Shown here in pieces: positions 9,964 through 20,473 of a stretch of 64,000 bases of DNA. The notes beneath the pieces were generated by a model. It saw nothing but the letters and a program-made list of their open reading frames with translations. It was not told the DNA's origin and made no database searches. How positions within the stretch are numbered: the first letter of the stretch is position 1; every line of letters begins with the position of its first letter. Source of the DNA: Xenococcaceae cyanobacterium MO_167.B27 (GTDB lineage Bacteria; Cyanobacteriota; Cyanobacteriia; Cyanobacteriales; Xenococcaceae); the NCBI GenBank assembly GCA_030065935.1, contig JASJCP010000005.1, positions 1 to 64,000 of the forward strand. Reading direction: 5' to 3'. Made by a program: the position numbers and the translations under genes.

Positions 9964-11406
9964 TTAACCACTTTTAGAAGTGCGTCTTTTGCGCTTGCTA
10001 CCAGACCCCTTTTTAGCTTTTGTTAAAAATTCATCTTGGAGCATGACCTCTAACTGTCCGTTAGACAAGCTAAAATAATCGTGCCTTCTCAAACACAATT
10101 TTTTATTCAGTTTTTGATTGAGCGCATTCCATGCAGTCCAGACGTGCTTTCCACTCGTCAAAAGTGGATAGGCGACCTGGAGAGGAACGCGCTCTGATAG
10201 TCTCATGGCTCGACGAGCCAGAACTAATGCGGCGGCAGTGTCGGAACTTAATCCGTACTGTCGCACATATTTAACTAATCCAATCTGCGAACTATATGCC
10301 GGATTGACCTTAATTAATTCAATTCCGGCACTCGTAGCTTTTTGGTTGAGAAATTCTGTGAATTTACCATAGGTAAAGTTAGATAACATCCGGCTATACT
10401 TTCTACCCCGTTCTTTCATTTGTGTTTTTTTAGTAGAAAAATCTAGCTTTTCAATTACAATTGGACATCTATACTTTTTACCTAAATTGATAATTTTCTT
10501 AGTAATATCGTGAATAATTGCTGTTTGTTGATTCTTTCTTTTGCTATGTAGTATAAGCTGAATTTGACCTTTTGCTGTTAAATTCCCGTCGTGGTCGCAA
10601 TAAGCCCATCCAATTACACCAGGGTTTAGATCGATTCCCAAACAACCGTACTGTCGCAGGCTACTGACGGTTTCCGCGCCCTTTATATCTGTAGAACAAG
10701 CAATAAACCACCTCAAATCTTTGGCATAGATGCGATAAGTTAACGCTCTATTATTAGCAATAGCATCTTCAATCCATTTTTGCCCTTTTTCGTACTCAAA
10801 TTTAAGAGGGGCGTGAACGTACTTACCGTATTTATTTTCTAGAGCATAAGGAACTCTAAAAACCATCTTATTTCCGTCGTATTGTGCTATTTGATTTCCC
10901 AGAGTTTCTCCGGTACTGCCAACAGTGTAATATTGAGTATTTTTGGCTCCTATTGTTACTCTAATTGGTTGATTTTTAAGATGTTCTAATTTCTTTTCCA
11001 AGAGGTAAAGCTTGCGTTTTTTGTGGTGAATAGCAAATCTTCTGTTTGTCCTCACATTCCTTTTTGTTCTGATGTCACAAACATTGGGGAGTTTTTTAAA
11101 TTTCTTCTGATTAGTTTTTAGCCACTGTTTTAAAGATTTAATTTTCTCTTTGAGGATTTTGATGTGATTAGCTCGACATTCTTTTGCCGAAGTAATTGCA
11201 CCTCTTACTTCGCTTCTGATAGCGTTAGCTTGCCTTTTATTAATTCCATATTTGGGCTGAATCTCTTTAATAATAAGAGGATCTTTATCTCCTTTTAATA
11301 ATCGATTCAAATACTCAATTCTCGCCGGATATATTAAACGAGAAACTTCACTAGCAAATTGATGCAGTGCAATTGGTAGTTCTGTAGTAACGGTTCTCTG
11401 ACCCAT
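9964..11406 (-). CDS. tnpB: TnpB-family RuvC endonuclease lacking the usual C-terminal Cys4 zinc ribbon
   Basis: RuvC-I GIDLNPGVIGWAY, RuvC-II VIEKLDFS, RuvC-III-like SSDTAAALVLARRA; no CxxC...CxxC. Confidence 0.75.
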   Translation of the reverse strand: MGQRTVTTELPIALHQFASEVSRLIYPARIEYLNRLLKGDKDPLIIKEIQPKYGINKRQANAIRSEVRGAITSAKECRANHIKILKEKIKSLKQWLKTNQKKFKKLPNVCDIRTKRNVRTNRRFAIHHKKRKLYLLEKKLEHLKNQPIRVTIGAKNTQYYTVGSTGETLGNQIAQYDGNKMVFRVPYALENKYGKYVHAPLKFEYEKGQKWIEDAIANNRALTYRIYAKDLRWFIACSTDIKGAETVSSLRQYGCLGIDLNPGVIGWAYCDHDGNLTAKGQIQLILHSKRKNQQTAIIHDITKKIINLGKKYRCPIVIEKLDFSTKKTQMKERGRKYSRMLSNFTYGKFTEFLNQKATSAGIELIKVNPAYSSQIGLVKYVRQYGLSSDTAAALVLARRAMRLSERVPLQVAYPLLTSGKHVWTAWNALNQKLNKKLCLRRHDYFSLSNGQLEVMLQDEFLTKAKKGSGSKRKRRTSKSG

Positions 11407-11628
11407 ACAATCGATTTTAAATAGTAAGTTCTTAATTAAAGAATATTAATTTAAACTTAGCCGAATTTAGATTATTTGTTCTTTTCTAATTCTGTGTATA
11501 TTTTATCTGCTTCTTCTATTAAGATTTTACAATATAAGTTAAGATTAGTCCAGATTATTGGCAACTGTTATTAACCCTTCACCGAAGATGAAACGCCTCT
11601 ACAGTAATTAGTCATTAGTAATTAGGAC

Positions 11629-13119
11629 TTAACCTAAAGCATTATTTCGAGAAGCTAAACGAGCTTTACCTGATGCTGCCCAGTTTTGTAAAAATTGGAT
11701 TTGTTCTTGGGCAGTTTTTGCCAAGGGTACTATTTGACTAGCTGCTTCTAAAATATCATCGGTAGTGAAGTCGCGATTTTGACTGAAACCAATGTGCATC
11801 GCTTCGATCAAAGTTTGCTCAATTTCTGCACCTGAAAATTCAGGAGTTTCATAAGCTAACCTTTTTAAATCGTAATTTTTGAGGTTGTGGGGGCGTAATC
11901 TTGATAAATGAACTTGAAAGATCGCTTCTCTTTCTTCCCCAGAAGGTAAACCAACGAAAAAGATTTCATCAAATCGCCCTTTACGGAGCATCTCTGGTGG
12001 TAGAGACTGAATATTATTGGCTGTAGCTACTACAAATACAGGGGATTGTTTCTCTGCTAGCCAAGTTATAAAAGTTCCAAATACACGACTGGTAGTCCCA
12101 GAATCTCCTTTTCCTGTTGCACCTGCAAAAGCTTTGTCAATTTCATCAATCCACAAAATACAAGGTGAAAGAGCTTCTGCAAGATTGATCATTTGTCTAG
12201 TACGAGATTCTGATTCTCCAACTAAACCTCCAAACAAACGCCCCACATCCAACCGTAATAGAGGTAAATACCAATGGTGAGCGATCGCTTTTGCTGTCAG
12301 AGATTTTCCTGTCCCCTGTATTCCAACTAATAATAAGCCCCGTGGATTTGGTAATCCATAAGCTCTAGCTTTTTCACTAAATGCGCCACCTCTTCTGAGT
12401 AACCAATCTTTGAGGTTATTTAAACCCCCAATATCTGATATTTGTTCTGTAGCAGGATAGAAATCTAGAATTTGGGTTTGACGAATTGATTGTCTTTTTT
12501 CTTCCAGGATTAATTCTACATCTTCTGGTTCTAGTTTACCGTGGGATGCGATCGCTCTTGTTAAGACTCTTCTAATTCTTTCTAAGGATAATCCTTGAGC
12601 AGAGCGTACCAGATCGTTAAGCAATTGCTCTGATAAAGCTTGTCCTGTAGCGGAAATTAGTCTGGTAATTTCGGTTTTGATTTCTCCTGCGGTGGGTAAA
12701 GGAAAGTCTAATACAGTAAATACTTCTGTTAACTCATCAGGAATAGTTACTTGAGGGGAAATAATAACAATATTCTTGGGTTGGGATTTCAGGCTACGAG
12801 CCAGATTGCGTAATTTACGAGAAATAGAAATATCTTCCAGAAAACGCTGAAAATCTCGCAGAATAAATACCCCTCCCACTTTTGGGGGTAACTTTTCGAT
12901 AAACTCCAAAGCTTGTAGGGGGTTGCGTTTGCCAAAACCTGTATTGTTGGGGTTATCTGCGTAACCCTCTACAAAATCCCAGATATAGACATTACGATTA
13001 CCCATAGTTTCTAGAACTGTAGCGATCGCTTTTTCTAGTCTTTCTTCTTCTGCTGTTGGGATATAGATCAGGGGATAGCAAGCACGGAGTAATAAAGTTA
13101 GTTCGTCACTAAAATTCAT
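11629..13119 (-). CDS. AAA+ ATPase, cyanobacterial Ycf46-like
   Basis: GIQGTGKSLTAKAIAH Walker A, ILWIDEIDKAF Walker B, N-terminal DELTLLLRACYPLIYIPT. Confidence 0.88.
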   Translation of the reverse strand: MNFSDELTLLLRACYPLIYIPTAEEERLEKAIATVLETMGNRNVYIWDFVEGYADNPNNTGFGKRNPLQALEFIEKLPPKVGGVFILRDFQRFLEDISISRKLRNLARSLKSQPKNIVIISPQVTIPDELTEVFTVLDFPLPTAGEIKTEITRLISATGQALSEQLLNDLVRSAQGLSLERIRRVLTRAIASHGKLEPEDVELILEEKRQSIRQTQILDFYPATEQISDIGGLNNLKDWLLRRGGAFSEKARAYGLPNPRGLLLVGIQGTGKSLTAKAIAHHWYLPLLRLDVGRLFGGLVGESESRTRQMINLAEALSPCILWIDEIDKAFAGATGKGDSGTTSRVFGTFITWLAEKQSPVFVVATANNIQSLPPEMLRKGRFDEIFFVGLPSGEEREAIFQVHLSRLRPHNLKNYDLKRLAYETPEFSGAEIEQTLIEAMHIGFSQNRDFTTDDILEAASQIVPLAKTAQEQIQFLQNWAASGKARLASRNNALG

Positions 13120-13225
13120 TAGTAATTTTATACTTGAGGAGATTTATCTAAGAGTTTTAAAGCTTCTTTTCTCATATTAAATGGGTTTTGGAAACCTTGT
13201 CTATGGGGAACTGTTTTGGAAAAAA

Positions 13226-13286
13226 GGAAAGGTTAAAGGGGGGTAAATTTATTCTTTTACCCATTTCCCCTTAACCTTTTCCCTAT
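13226..13286 (-). terminator. Long hairpin terminator downstream of recA
   Basis: GGAAAGGTTAAAGGGG...TAAA / TTTACCC...CCCCTTAACCTTTTCC inverted repeat followed on the - strand by a T-rich run (ctttccttttttcc). Confidence 0.65.
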
Positions 13287-13329
13287 TAACACCCTAGTAT
13301 TACAACTTGCTGCAAAAGAGGTGAATAAC

Positions 13330-14403
13330 CTACTCCTCTGAATCACTATCTTGAGACACTTCATGGGTTACAGAATTAGCAGATACTTCTACACCCATTG
13401 CTAGCTTTTCTCTAACCAGCTTTTCTACTTCTTCTGCGATCGCGGTATTTTCAGTAAGATATTTAATAGTATTGTCGCGACCTTGACCAATATTCTCGCC
13501 GTTGTAGCTATACCATGCGCCCTTTCTTACTACTACATCACAATCTTCTGCCATATCTAACATACATCCCATGCGAGAAATTCCCTGACCAAAGATAATG
13601 TCAAACTCAGCAATACGAAATGGTGGTGCAACTTTGTTTTTTGCCACTTTGACCTTAGCGCGGATTCCGTATTCCCCTTCGCTACCTTTTTTCAGGGTTT
13701 GAATCCGACGAATATCTAAACGTACAGAAGCATAAAACTTGAGTGCTGTACCTCCTGTAGTTACTTCAGGGCTACCATAAGTAACACCAATTTTTTGCCG
13801 TAATTGGTTGAGAAAAATCACTGTAGAGTTTGATTTTCCGATGTTACCAGCAATTTTTCTTAAAGCTTTACTCATCAAGCGAGCTTGCAGACCTACTTGA
13901 TTGTCCCCCATTTCTCCTTCAATTTCTGCACGGGGTACTAAAGCAGCTACAGAATCCACTACTACTAAATCTACTGCAGCAGAACGCACTAACTGATCAA
14001 CAATTTCTAAAGCTGACTCTCCATGATCTGGTTGAGCTACTAAAAGATTTTCAATATCTACTCCCAAAGCAGCAGAATAGGTAGGATCCAGAGCGTGTTC
14101 CGCATCTACAAAGGCTGCAACTCCTCCTGCTTTCTGGATTTCTGCGATCGCGTGTAAGGCTAGAGTTGTTTTACCACTACTTTCAGGTCCATAAATTTCA
14201 ATGACTCGCCCCTTGGGAAACCCGCCACCTAGAGCCACATCTAAGGTTAATGCACCACTGGGGATGGTTTCGACTTTCATCTGTGTTGCATCCCCTAAGC
14301 GCATAATCGCGCCTTTACCAAAATTTCGCTCAATTTGTTTTAAAACTAAGTTAAGGGCTTTTTCTTTATCAGGATTACTAGGAATATTTACTGTAGTTGC
14401 CAT
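13330..14403 (-). CDS. recA: Recombinase RecA
   Basis: [23 protein letters not shown], full-length RecA. Confidence 0.98.
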   Translation of the reverse strand: MATTVNIPSNPDKEKALNLVLKQIERNFGKGAIMRLGDATQMKVETIPSGALTLDVALGGGFPKGRVIEIYGPESSGKTTLALHAIAEIQKAGGVAAFVDAEHALDPTYSAALGVDIENLLVAQPDHGESALEIVDQLVRSAAVDLVVVDSVAALVPRAEIEGEMGDNQVGLQARLMSKALRKIAGNIGKSNSTVIFLNQLRQKIGVTYGSPEVTTGGTALKFYASVRLDIRRIQTLKKGSEGEYGIRAKVKVAKNKVAPPFRIAEFDIIFGQGISRMGCMLDMAEDCDVVVRKGAWYSYNGENIGQGRDNTIKYLTENTAIAEEVEKLVREKLAMGVEVSANSVTHEVSQDSDSEE

Positions 14404-14724
14404 AAATGCCTCAATATCAAAAAAAAATGATTTTTGCTGATGCTTCTGTTATCTGTAACTTCGATCTTACGCTCTCTCTATTTAATCTTTTCCATCTAAT
14501 TTAGATTCTGTATTTTAAATACAAATATATTAATCTTAGAGATTGCTTTTAGCATCAGCCATATTGTGACACTGGTTGATAAAAAAATCAACTAATGATG
14601 TGGGACTTTATTCAAAATTTACTAAACTTAGCTTAGATTGATTACTAACATTGGGATAGCAAGCTGCTGCTTCTCGCGGTTTTGCGATAGCAATTAATCT
14701 TTCGATTGCTGCTATCCTATCGCC

Positions 14725-15030
14725 CTATGTCGTTAATTTTTGCTGTTTCATTCTCTCTTTATCGGGACAAGAAGGAGCTTTAACAGAGCGGTCTAACCAG
14801 CCTACAGCTTGAGTAAGATGTACCAAAGCTTCTGGTTGACTATCTTTCAGTAAGAAAACTAGAGCGGAAGCGATCTGCTGTCCTGCTTGAGCTTTACGAT
14901 TCCCTTTGAGACGATGCCAATCCTGATTTGCGATCGCAAGTCTTTCGGATAAGGCTTGAGCTAGTTCTAAATCGCTTAAATCAGCCAGAACTTTATTTTG
15001 AATAGTTGACGAGGGCGTTTTATCAAACAT
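14725..15030 (-). CDS. Hypothetical protein
   Basis: Uninterrupted ORF, ATG start, between recA and the feo locus. Confidence 0.5.
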   Translation of the reverse strand: MFDKTPSSTIQNKVLADLSDLELAQALSERLAIANQDWHRLKGNRKAQAGQQIASALVFLLKDSQPEALVHLTQAVGWLDRSVKAPSCPDKERMKQQKLTT

Positions 15031-15503
15031 GGGTTAATATCGAGTCGCTCCAAATTACTTGATTTTTAATTTTAACAATAGACTGGTTGCACCCACTCCC
15101 ATAAACCCTGGTTAATTTAAGGTTGTTTTCTTGTTATTTTTTTTGTCTGGATCCCACTAATCTATTGTGATGCAGAAGCGCGATCGCTTGCTTGGTAACT
15201 TAATTAAAATAATTAGTGATAAATGCCTGATAATTCCTCGGCTTTTATGAGAAAGATTCTCCTATCTTAAACAGATAGGAATAACTAGCTGACCTTGGAA
15301 TTAAATGATTTGTGGGGTTTTTTGCCTTTCTTGTTAGCCAAAACTTAAATATCTATTAACTAATACTTATTCATACAGTTAATTATGGTAATAATATATT
15401 GGGGTTAATAAATGAGAAAATTTTTAAATAATTAAGAGGTTATTTAAATTGTTCGATTTTACTTTTGGAGTGAAAGTCATTGAATTAATAAGAAAGGAAA
15501 AAA

Positions 15504-15896
15504 ATGGGGGACGAGGCTAGCAATAGAGAGCAACGACACCGAAGGGGTCAAGGATGGAAGTTTACTTTTTTGGGGGGAACGCCCGAAAAGGAAGTTGAGC
15601 AAGGAAATCGAGCGGAATTTGCTCCAGAGTTAACCGAGAGTGAATGGAGGATGAAACAAGTATTTCCCTTATCAGCCACTAAGGTAGGCGATCGCGTTGT
15701 AATTAACCAAATTCTGAGTGGCAAGGGCATGATACATCGCCTTAGCGAGATGGGTTTAACTCTAGGCTTAGAGGTTCAAGTTATTAGTAAAACTAAAAGC
15801 GGTTCTGTAATTATCGGCATTCGGAGCGAACAAATTGGCTTAGGTGCAGCAATGGCTCACCAAGTGATGGTAATTTTGGCTGCTGGGGGAAGTTAA
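15504..15896 (+). CDS. feoA: FeoA-domain protein 1
   Basis: GKGMIHRLSEMGLTLGLEVQVISKTKSGSVIIGI SH3-like FeoA pattern. Confidence 0.85.
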   Translation: MGDEASNREQRHRRGQGWKFTFLGGTPEKEVEQGNRAEFAPELTESEWRMKQVFPLSATKVGDRVVINQILSGKGMIHRLSEMGLTLGLEVQVISKTKSGSVIIGIRSEQIGLGAAMAHQVMVILAAGGS

Positions 15897-15912
15897 TTCT
15901 AAGTTAAACAAG

Positions 15913-16299
15913 TTGACGAGATTAGGGAGCAGGAGAAGGACAATGGATTGGAGAAATAGAAATAAGGGACAACACCGTCATCGACATGGGGAAGGCAATC
16001 GTCTGGCTGAAACCGAAAACCCCCGTCAAAAGCGTTCCATTATGACACTGGCAAAGGCGCGGGTAGGCGATCGCCTGTGGATTTCTGGCTATGAAAGTAA
16101 AGATGGGATTAATCGGCTGGTGGGGATGGGGTTAGCACCAGGTATGGCGATTGATGTACTTAAAAATATCGCAGGGAACTTGGTTGTTGGGGTGGGAGAG
16201 ACTCGGATTGGTATCGATGGAGGGATGGCAAAACGAATTCTAGTATCCGATCAACCCTTTGATTATTTAGTCGAAGTGGAAGACTTACCAAAAACCTAG
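15913..16299 (+). CDS. feoA: FeoA-domain protein 2 with His/Arg-rich N-terminus
   Basis: ESKDGINRLVGMGLAPGMAIDVLKNIAGNLVVGVGETRIGI. Confidence 0.85.
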   Translation: MTRLGSRRRTMDWRNRNKGQHRHRHGEGNRLAETENPRQKRSIMTLAKARVGDRLWISGYESKDGINRLVGMGLAPGMAIDVLKNIAGNLVVGVGETRIGIDGGMAKRILVSDQPFDYLVEVEDLPKT

Positions 16300-16466
16300 T
16301 CAAAGTTATCTATTTGGACAGATAAGTCGAGTTGTAGTACTATTGTAATCTATTATTACCAAAGGTTAAAGTTATTACCTTGGGGTAAGTGGCAAGCCCC
16401 GAAGCTCCTAAAATTGAAGAGTAGCTGGCATTAGCTACAAGTATTGTTGTCACATCAATCAACAAG

Positions 16467-16928
16467 ATGTTTATCAATATAGTTTTTAGGGCATTAAAAT
16501 CCTTAGTGTCGTGGTTCATCCCAGGTCTAAAGAGAGAGGGCTTGCAGACTCCCCCGTTGTTTAGTGATGAGAGACAACCTAGTCATCTACATAAAGAAGG
16601 CAATCATGGGAGTGAAACTGAAAACCCCCATCAAAAGGGTTCTATTATGACACTGTCAAAGGCGCGGATAGGCACTCGTATGTGGCTTGCTGGCTTTGAA
16701 ACCAAAGAGGGGATTAATGGGCTAGTGGGGATGGGGTTAGCACCAGGTATGGCGATTGATGTAGTTAAAAATATCGCTGGCAACATTGTTGTTGCTGTGG
16801 GGGATACTCGCATCGGTATTGGTGGAGGGATGGCAAAACGAATTCTAGTATCTGAGCAACCCTTGAATAATTTGGTATCTGACCAACCCTTTCATTATTT
16901 AGCAGAAGTACAAGAGGTAGATCGATAA
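16467..16928 (+). CDS. feoA: FeoA-domain protein 3, paralog of FeoA 2
   Basis: ETKEGINGLVGMGLAPGMAIDVVKNIAGNIVVAVGDTRIGI; near duplicate of the preceding gene. Confidence 0.82.
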   Translation: MFINIVFRALKSLVSWFIPGLKREGLQTPPLFSDERQPSHLHKEGNHGSETENPHQKGSIMTLSKARIGTRMWLAGFETKEGINGLVGMGLAPGMAIDVVKNIAGNIVVAVGDTRIGIGGGMAKRILVSEQPLNNLVSDQPFHYLAEVQEVDR

Positions 16929-17186
16929 ATGGAAAATAGTAAAACCACCTTAAGAGATTTACAAGTAAATCAGAAAGGGAAAGTAGTCAGTTATGAAGCA
17001 ACTGATGATGCTAGTAAGAAAGCTTACAGGAAAAAATTACTGGCAATGGGTTTAACTCCTGGTACAGAGTTTACCGTCACTCGTGTAGCCCCTCTAGGGG
17101 ATCCAGTAGAAATTCGAGTGCGGGGCTTTAAATTAAGTTTGCGTAAGGATGAGGCTGCTGCACTGGTGGTTGAAGAATTGGGGTAG
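16929..17186 (+). CDS. feoA: FeoA-domain protein 4
   Basis: YRKKLLAMGLTPGTEFTVTRVAPLGDPVEIRVRGFKLSLRKDEA, canonical FeoA. Confidence 0.92.
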   Translation: MENSKTTLRDLQVNQKGKVVSYEATDDASKKAYRKKLLAMGLTPGTEFTVTRVAPLGDPVEIRVRGFKLSLRKDEAAALVVEELG

Positions 17187-17258
17187 GGGGTATGTGAGGA
17201 AATGCAGGGGAGCGGGGGAAACAAAACTACTAACTACTAACCACTAACTACTAAACAA

Positions 17259-19589
17259 ATGAAAAAACAGAAAATCGCCTTAATTGGCAATCCCAACTGT
17301 GGAAAAACCACTCTATTTAACAATCTAACAGGTGCTAATCAGCGCACGGGAAATTGGCCAGGTGTAACAGTAGATCGCAAAGAAGGTAAATACATCAATG
17401 ACGGAGTTGAAATTACCGTTGTAGATTTGCCTGGGGTTTATTCCTTAGATGCAGAAGATGAAAGCACGGGACTAGATGAGTTGATTGCCCGAGATTATTT
17501 ACTCACTGGAGAAGCGGATTTAATTGTTAATATCGTGGATGCTTCTAACTTGGAGCGCAACCTATATCTAACTACTCAGATTATGGAGATGCGTGTACCA
17601 ATGGTAACGGCACTGAACATGATCGATGTGGCGCGGGAGAGAGAATTAGACATCAATACCAATGCTCTTGCTGAAAGATTGGGTTGTGTAGTCATTCCCA
17701 TCAGTGCTTTTTTAGGAGAAGGAATCGACCTCCTCAGAAGCAAAATTAATGAATTAATCGATAATCCTAGTAATCTGCCTAGGGTGGTAGCTTATCCAGC
17801 AGTAATTGAAGATACCCTGAGCCTAATTGAACAACTGGTTAGGGAAAAAGGGCGCAATCACAAGATTTCTACGCGGTGGTTCGCTCTAAAATTACTAGAA
17901 TATGAAGACCGCGTCGCCCCCGAAGTAAAAGGGAAAGAATTAGATAAAATTGTTATTGAAAATCGCCGTAAGATTCACCAACTATTACACGAAGACATAG
18001 ATATTATTATTGCGGACACCCGCTATGGCTTTATCCGTAGCTTGATCCAAAGTTCAGTAAGACAAACTAGAGATATTACTAGCACCACATCGGACAAAAT
18101 CGACCAATTTGTCCTCAATCGTTGGATTGGCATTCCTCTGTTTTTAGGGGTTATGTACCTAATGTTTTTTATTGCCATTAATATCGGTGGTGCATTTATT
18201 GATTTCTTTGATATTTCTGTTGGGACTGTCTTGGTTGATGCGCCTCAAGCTTGGTTAGAATCTCTCAATACCCCAGGATGGTTAATCGGGTTTGTGACTT
18301 CTATCGGTGGTGGTGTTCAAACTGTAGCTACTTTTATTCCCCAAATTGGCTTACTGTTTGTGATTCTCTCAATTCTCGAAGACTCTGGTTACATGGCAAG
18401 GGCAGCCTTTGTTATGGATAAATTGATGCGCTTGGTGGGATTACCAGGTAAATCTTTTGTGCCGATGTTAGTGGGTTTTGGTTGTAATGTACCTGCAATT
18501 ATGGCAACGCGAACCCTCGAAAATAAGCGCGATCGCTTGATGACCATCATGATGAACCCGTTTATGTCTTGTGGGGCGAGATTACCTGTATATGCTTTGT
18601 TTGCTGCTGCTTTCTTTCCTCGTAACGGACAAAATCTGGTTTTTGGTCTGTATTTAATTGGTATTGCTGCTGCTATCTTCACAGGGCTAGTCATGAAAAA
18701 TACCATTATGCAGGGGGAAGCCTCACCCTTTGTCATGGAGTTACCGCCCTATCATATTCCTCAGCCCAAAGGGCTATTCATCCGCGCTTGGGACAGACTG
18801 AGAGGATTTTTACTCAAAGCAGGCAAGATAATTGTACTGATGGTGATGGTCTTGAGTTTATTAAATTCTGTCGGTACGGATGGCTCTTTTGGAAAACAAG
18901 ACAGCAAAGGTTCAATTTTGTCCGCTACTAGCCAAGCTATTACCCCCCTATTTGCTCCGATGGGAGTTAGTCAAGAAAACTGGCCCGCTACTGTGGGGAT
19001 TTTTACAGGAGTGTTTGCCAAAGAAGCAATGGTTGGTACTCTCAATTCTATTTACAGTGAGTTAGCAATAGAAGAGTCAGGAGAAGTAGCCGAAGAAGCA
19101 GATTTTGATTTTTGGGGCGGTATTGGCGAAGCTGTGAGTAGTATTCCCGCTAATTTAGCCGATCTTGGCAATCAATTACTCGATCCTATTGGCTTAAATA
19201 TCGGTGATGTACAAGACCAAGAAAGTGTAGCGGAAGAACAAGAAGTAGCAGTAGGTACTTTTGGACAGATGTCAAAAAGATTTGATAGTAAAGTAGGAGC
19301 ATTTGCCTATCTCTTATTCGTGTTGATGTACTTTCCCTGTGTTTCTGCTACAGGTGCAGTTTATCGTGAAACTAATTTAGGTTGGATGTTGTTGGTTGCT
19401 GGTTGGACTACAGGTTTAGGTTATTGGGTAGCTACTATGTTTTATCAAATTGCTACTTTCCCTCAACATCCAGGTTCTTCCCTAGCTTGGATTATCGCTG
19501 GTGTGGTAGCTATGGTGGGAACAATTTTCCTACTCAAGTTATCTCACAGTCCCCATAAAATTTCCGTTGCTCGCCCTCAAGGAAGATAG
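17259..19589 (+). CDS. feoB: Ferrous iron transporter FeoB
   Basis: GNPNCGKTTLFNNLTG, DLPGVYSL, FeoB membrane region. Confidence 0.97.
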   Translation: MKKQKIALIGNPNCGKTTLFNNLTGANQRTGNWPGVTVDRKEGKYINDGVEITVVDLPGVYSLDAEDESTGLDELIARDYLLTGEADLIVNIVDASNLERNLYLTTQIMEMRVPMVTALNMIDVARERELDINTNALAERLGCVVIPISAFLGEGIDLLRSKINELIDNPSNLPRVVAYPAVIEDTLSLIEQLVREKGRNHKISTRWFALKLLEYEDRVAPEVKGKELDKIVIENRRKIHQLLHEDIDIIIADTRYGFIRSLIQSSVRQTRDITSTTSDKIDQFVLNRWIGIPLFLGVMYLMFFIAINIGGAFIDFFDISVGTVLVDAPQAWLESLNTPGWLIGFVTSIGGGVQTVATFIPQIGLLFVILSILEDSGYMARAAFVMDKLMRLVGLPGKSFVPMLVGFGCNVPAIMATRTLENKRDRLMTIMMNPFMSCGARLPVYALFAAAFFPRNGQNLVFGLYLIGIAAAIFTGLVMKNTIMQGEASPFVMELPPYHIPQPKGLFIRAWDRLRGFLLKAGKIIVLMVMVLSLLNSVGTDGSFGKQDSKGSILSATSQAITPLFAPMGVSQENWPATVGIFTGVFAKEAMVGTLNSIYSELAIEESGEVAEEADFDFWGGIGEAVSSIPANLADLGNQLLDPIGLNIGDVQDQESVAEEQEVAVGTFGQMSKRFDSKVGAFAYLLFVLMYFPCVSATGAVYRETNLGWMLLVAGWTTGLGYWVATMFYQIATFPQHPGSSLAWIIAGVVAMVGTIFLLKLSHSPHKISVARPQGR

Positions 19590-19741
19590 CAGAGGGCTAA
19601 AACCTCAACCCCTCTTTAGAATTTACTAATTATTAACCAATATTTCCCACGAGCTTTGTATTGATATTCAAGGGCTTAAATTGGGGCTTTTGTTAAATTC
19701 TTGAGCATAAGATATAGCTAATTTTTGATTTTTCTCTACTA

Positions 19742-19969
19742 ATGATCTTAAAAGCAATACAAAACTTTCTCATCAATTATAATCGTGTTTCTTTGGCAGA
19801 TATGAAACGGCACTTTCAAATCGATGGAGATGCACTTAAACCAATGCTCAACAAGTTAATTAAAAAAGGTAGGGTGCGAAAGTTATCAAACACCAAAAAA
19901 TGCAACAGTTGTACGAGTTGCGATCCTGATGCACTAGAATTTTATGAATGGATAAAAGATGAAGGATAA
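19742..19969 (+). CDS. feoC: FeoC-like winged-helix protein with Cys motif
   Basis: MILKAIQNFLINYNRVSLADMKRHFQIDGDALKPMLNKLIKKGRVRKL...KCNSCTSCDPDALEFYEW. Confidence 0.8.
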   Translation: MILKAIQNFLINYNRVSLADMKRHFQIDGDALKPMLNKLIKKGRVRKLSNTKKCNSCTSCDPDALEFYEWIKDEG

Positions 19970-19993
19970 GGCATAAAGGATGAGGAAGGATAA

Positions 19994-20248
19994 ATATTTA
20001 TTCCAGGTATTATCTTTCATGGGATTGCAAGTGCGATCGTTCTGGCACTTTGGTTGACTGGATGGCTCATGGCAATTACAGCCTCTGCATTTGGGATAGC
20101 CTTGGTGAAGTTTACCATGATTCTGTGGCAAAAGACTTGGTACTGTACAACTAAAATCCAACAGGTGGCATTACTGGAAACAGTCTCAAGCTTTGCTTTT
20201 TTAGGAATTGTAGCTTTTTCAGTGTTACCAGCCCATTTACCTGGGTGA
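19994..20248 (+). pseudogene. Small membrane protein fragment lacking an obvious start codon
   Basis: Open frame IFIPGIIFHGIASAIVLALWLTGWLMAITASAFGIALVKFTMILWQKTWYC...LPAHLPG*, preceded in frame by a stop with no ATG/GTG start. Confidence 0.4.
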
Positions 20249-20473
20249 TGAATCAATCATTTCTTCATCACTTTGACACTAGCGTTTTTGGCAGTGGAGA
20301 CATTAAAGATATTAGCTCTAACAAACAATAGCATTAAAAGCGATCGCTTTAGTTTGATTAAATGGCGATCGCTTTTCTTAATCACCAACTAGTTTTAATC
20401 GCACCCGTTGGGGTTAAATTAATTAAAGTCCTCCAATATTGGGAGAAACACGGGGGCTATATATAAGTAACCT

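Noticed and set aside
16300-16466. Known riboswitch class (cobalamin, NiCo, yybP-ykoY) in the feoA2-feoA3 gap
   Set aside because: None of the consensus motifs I know fits, so left as unidentified structured segment
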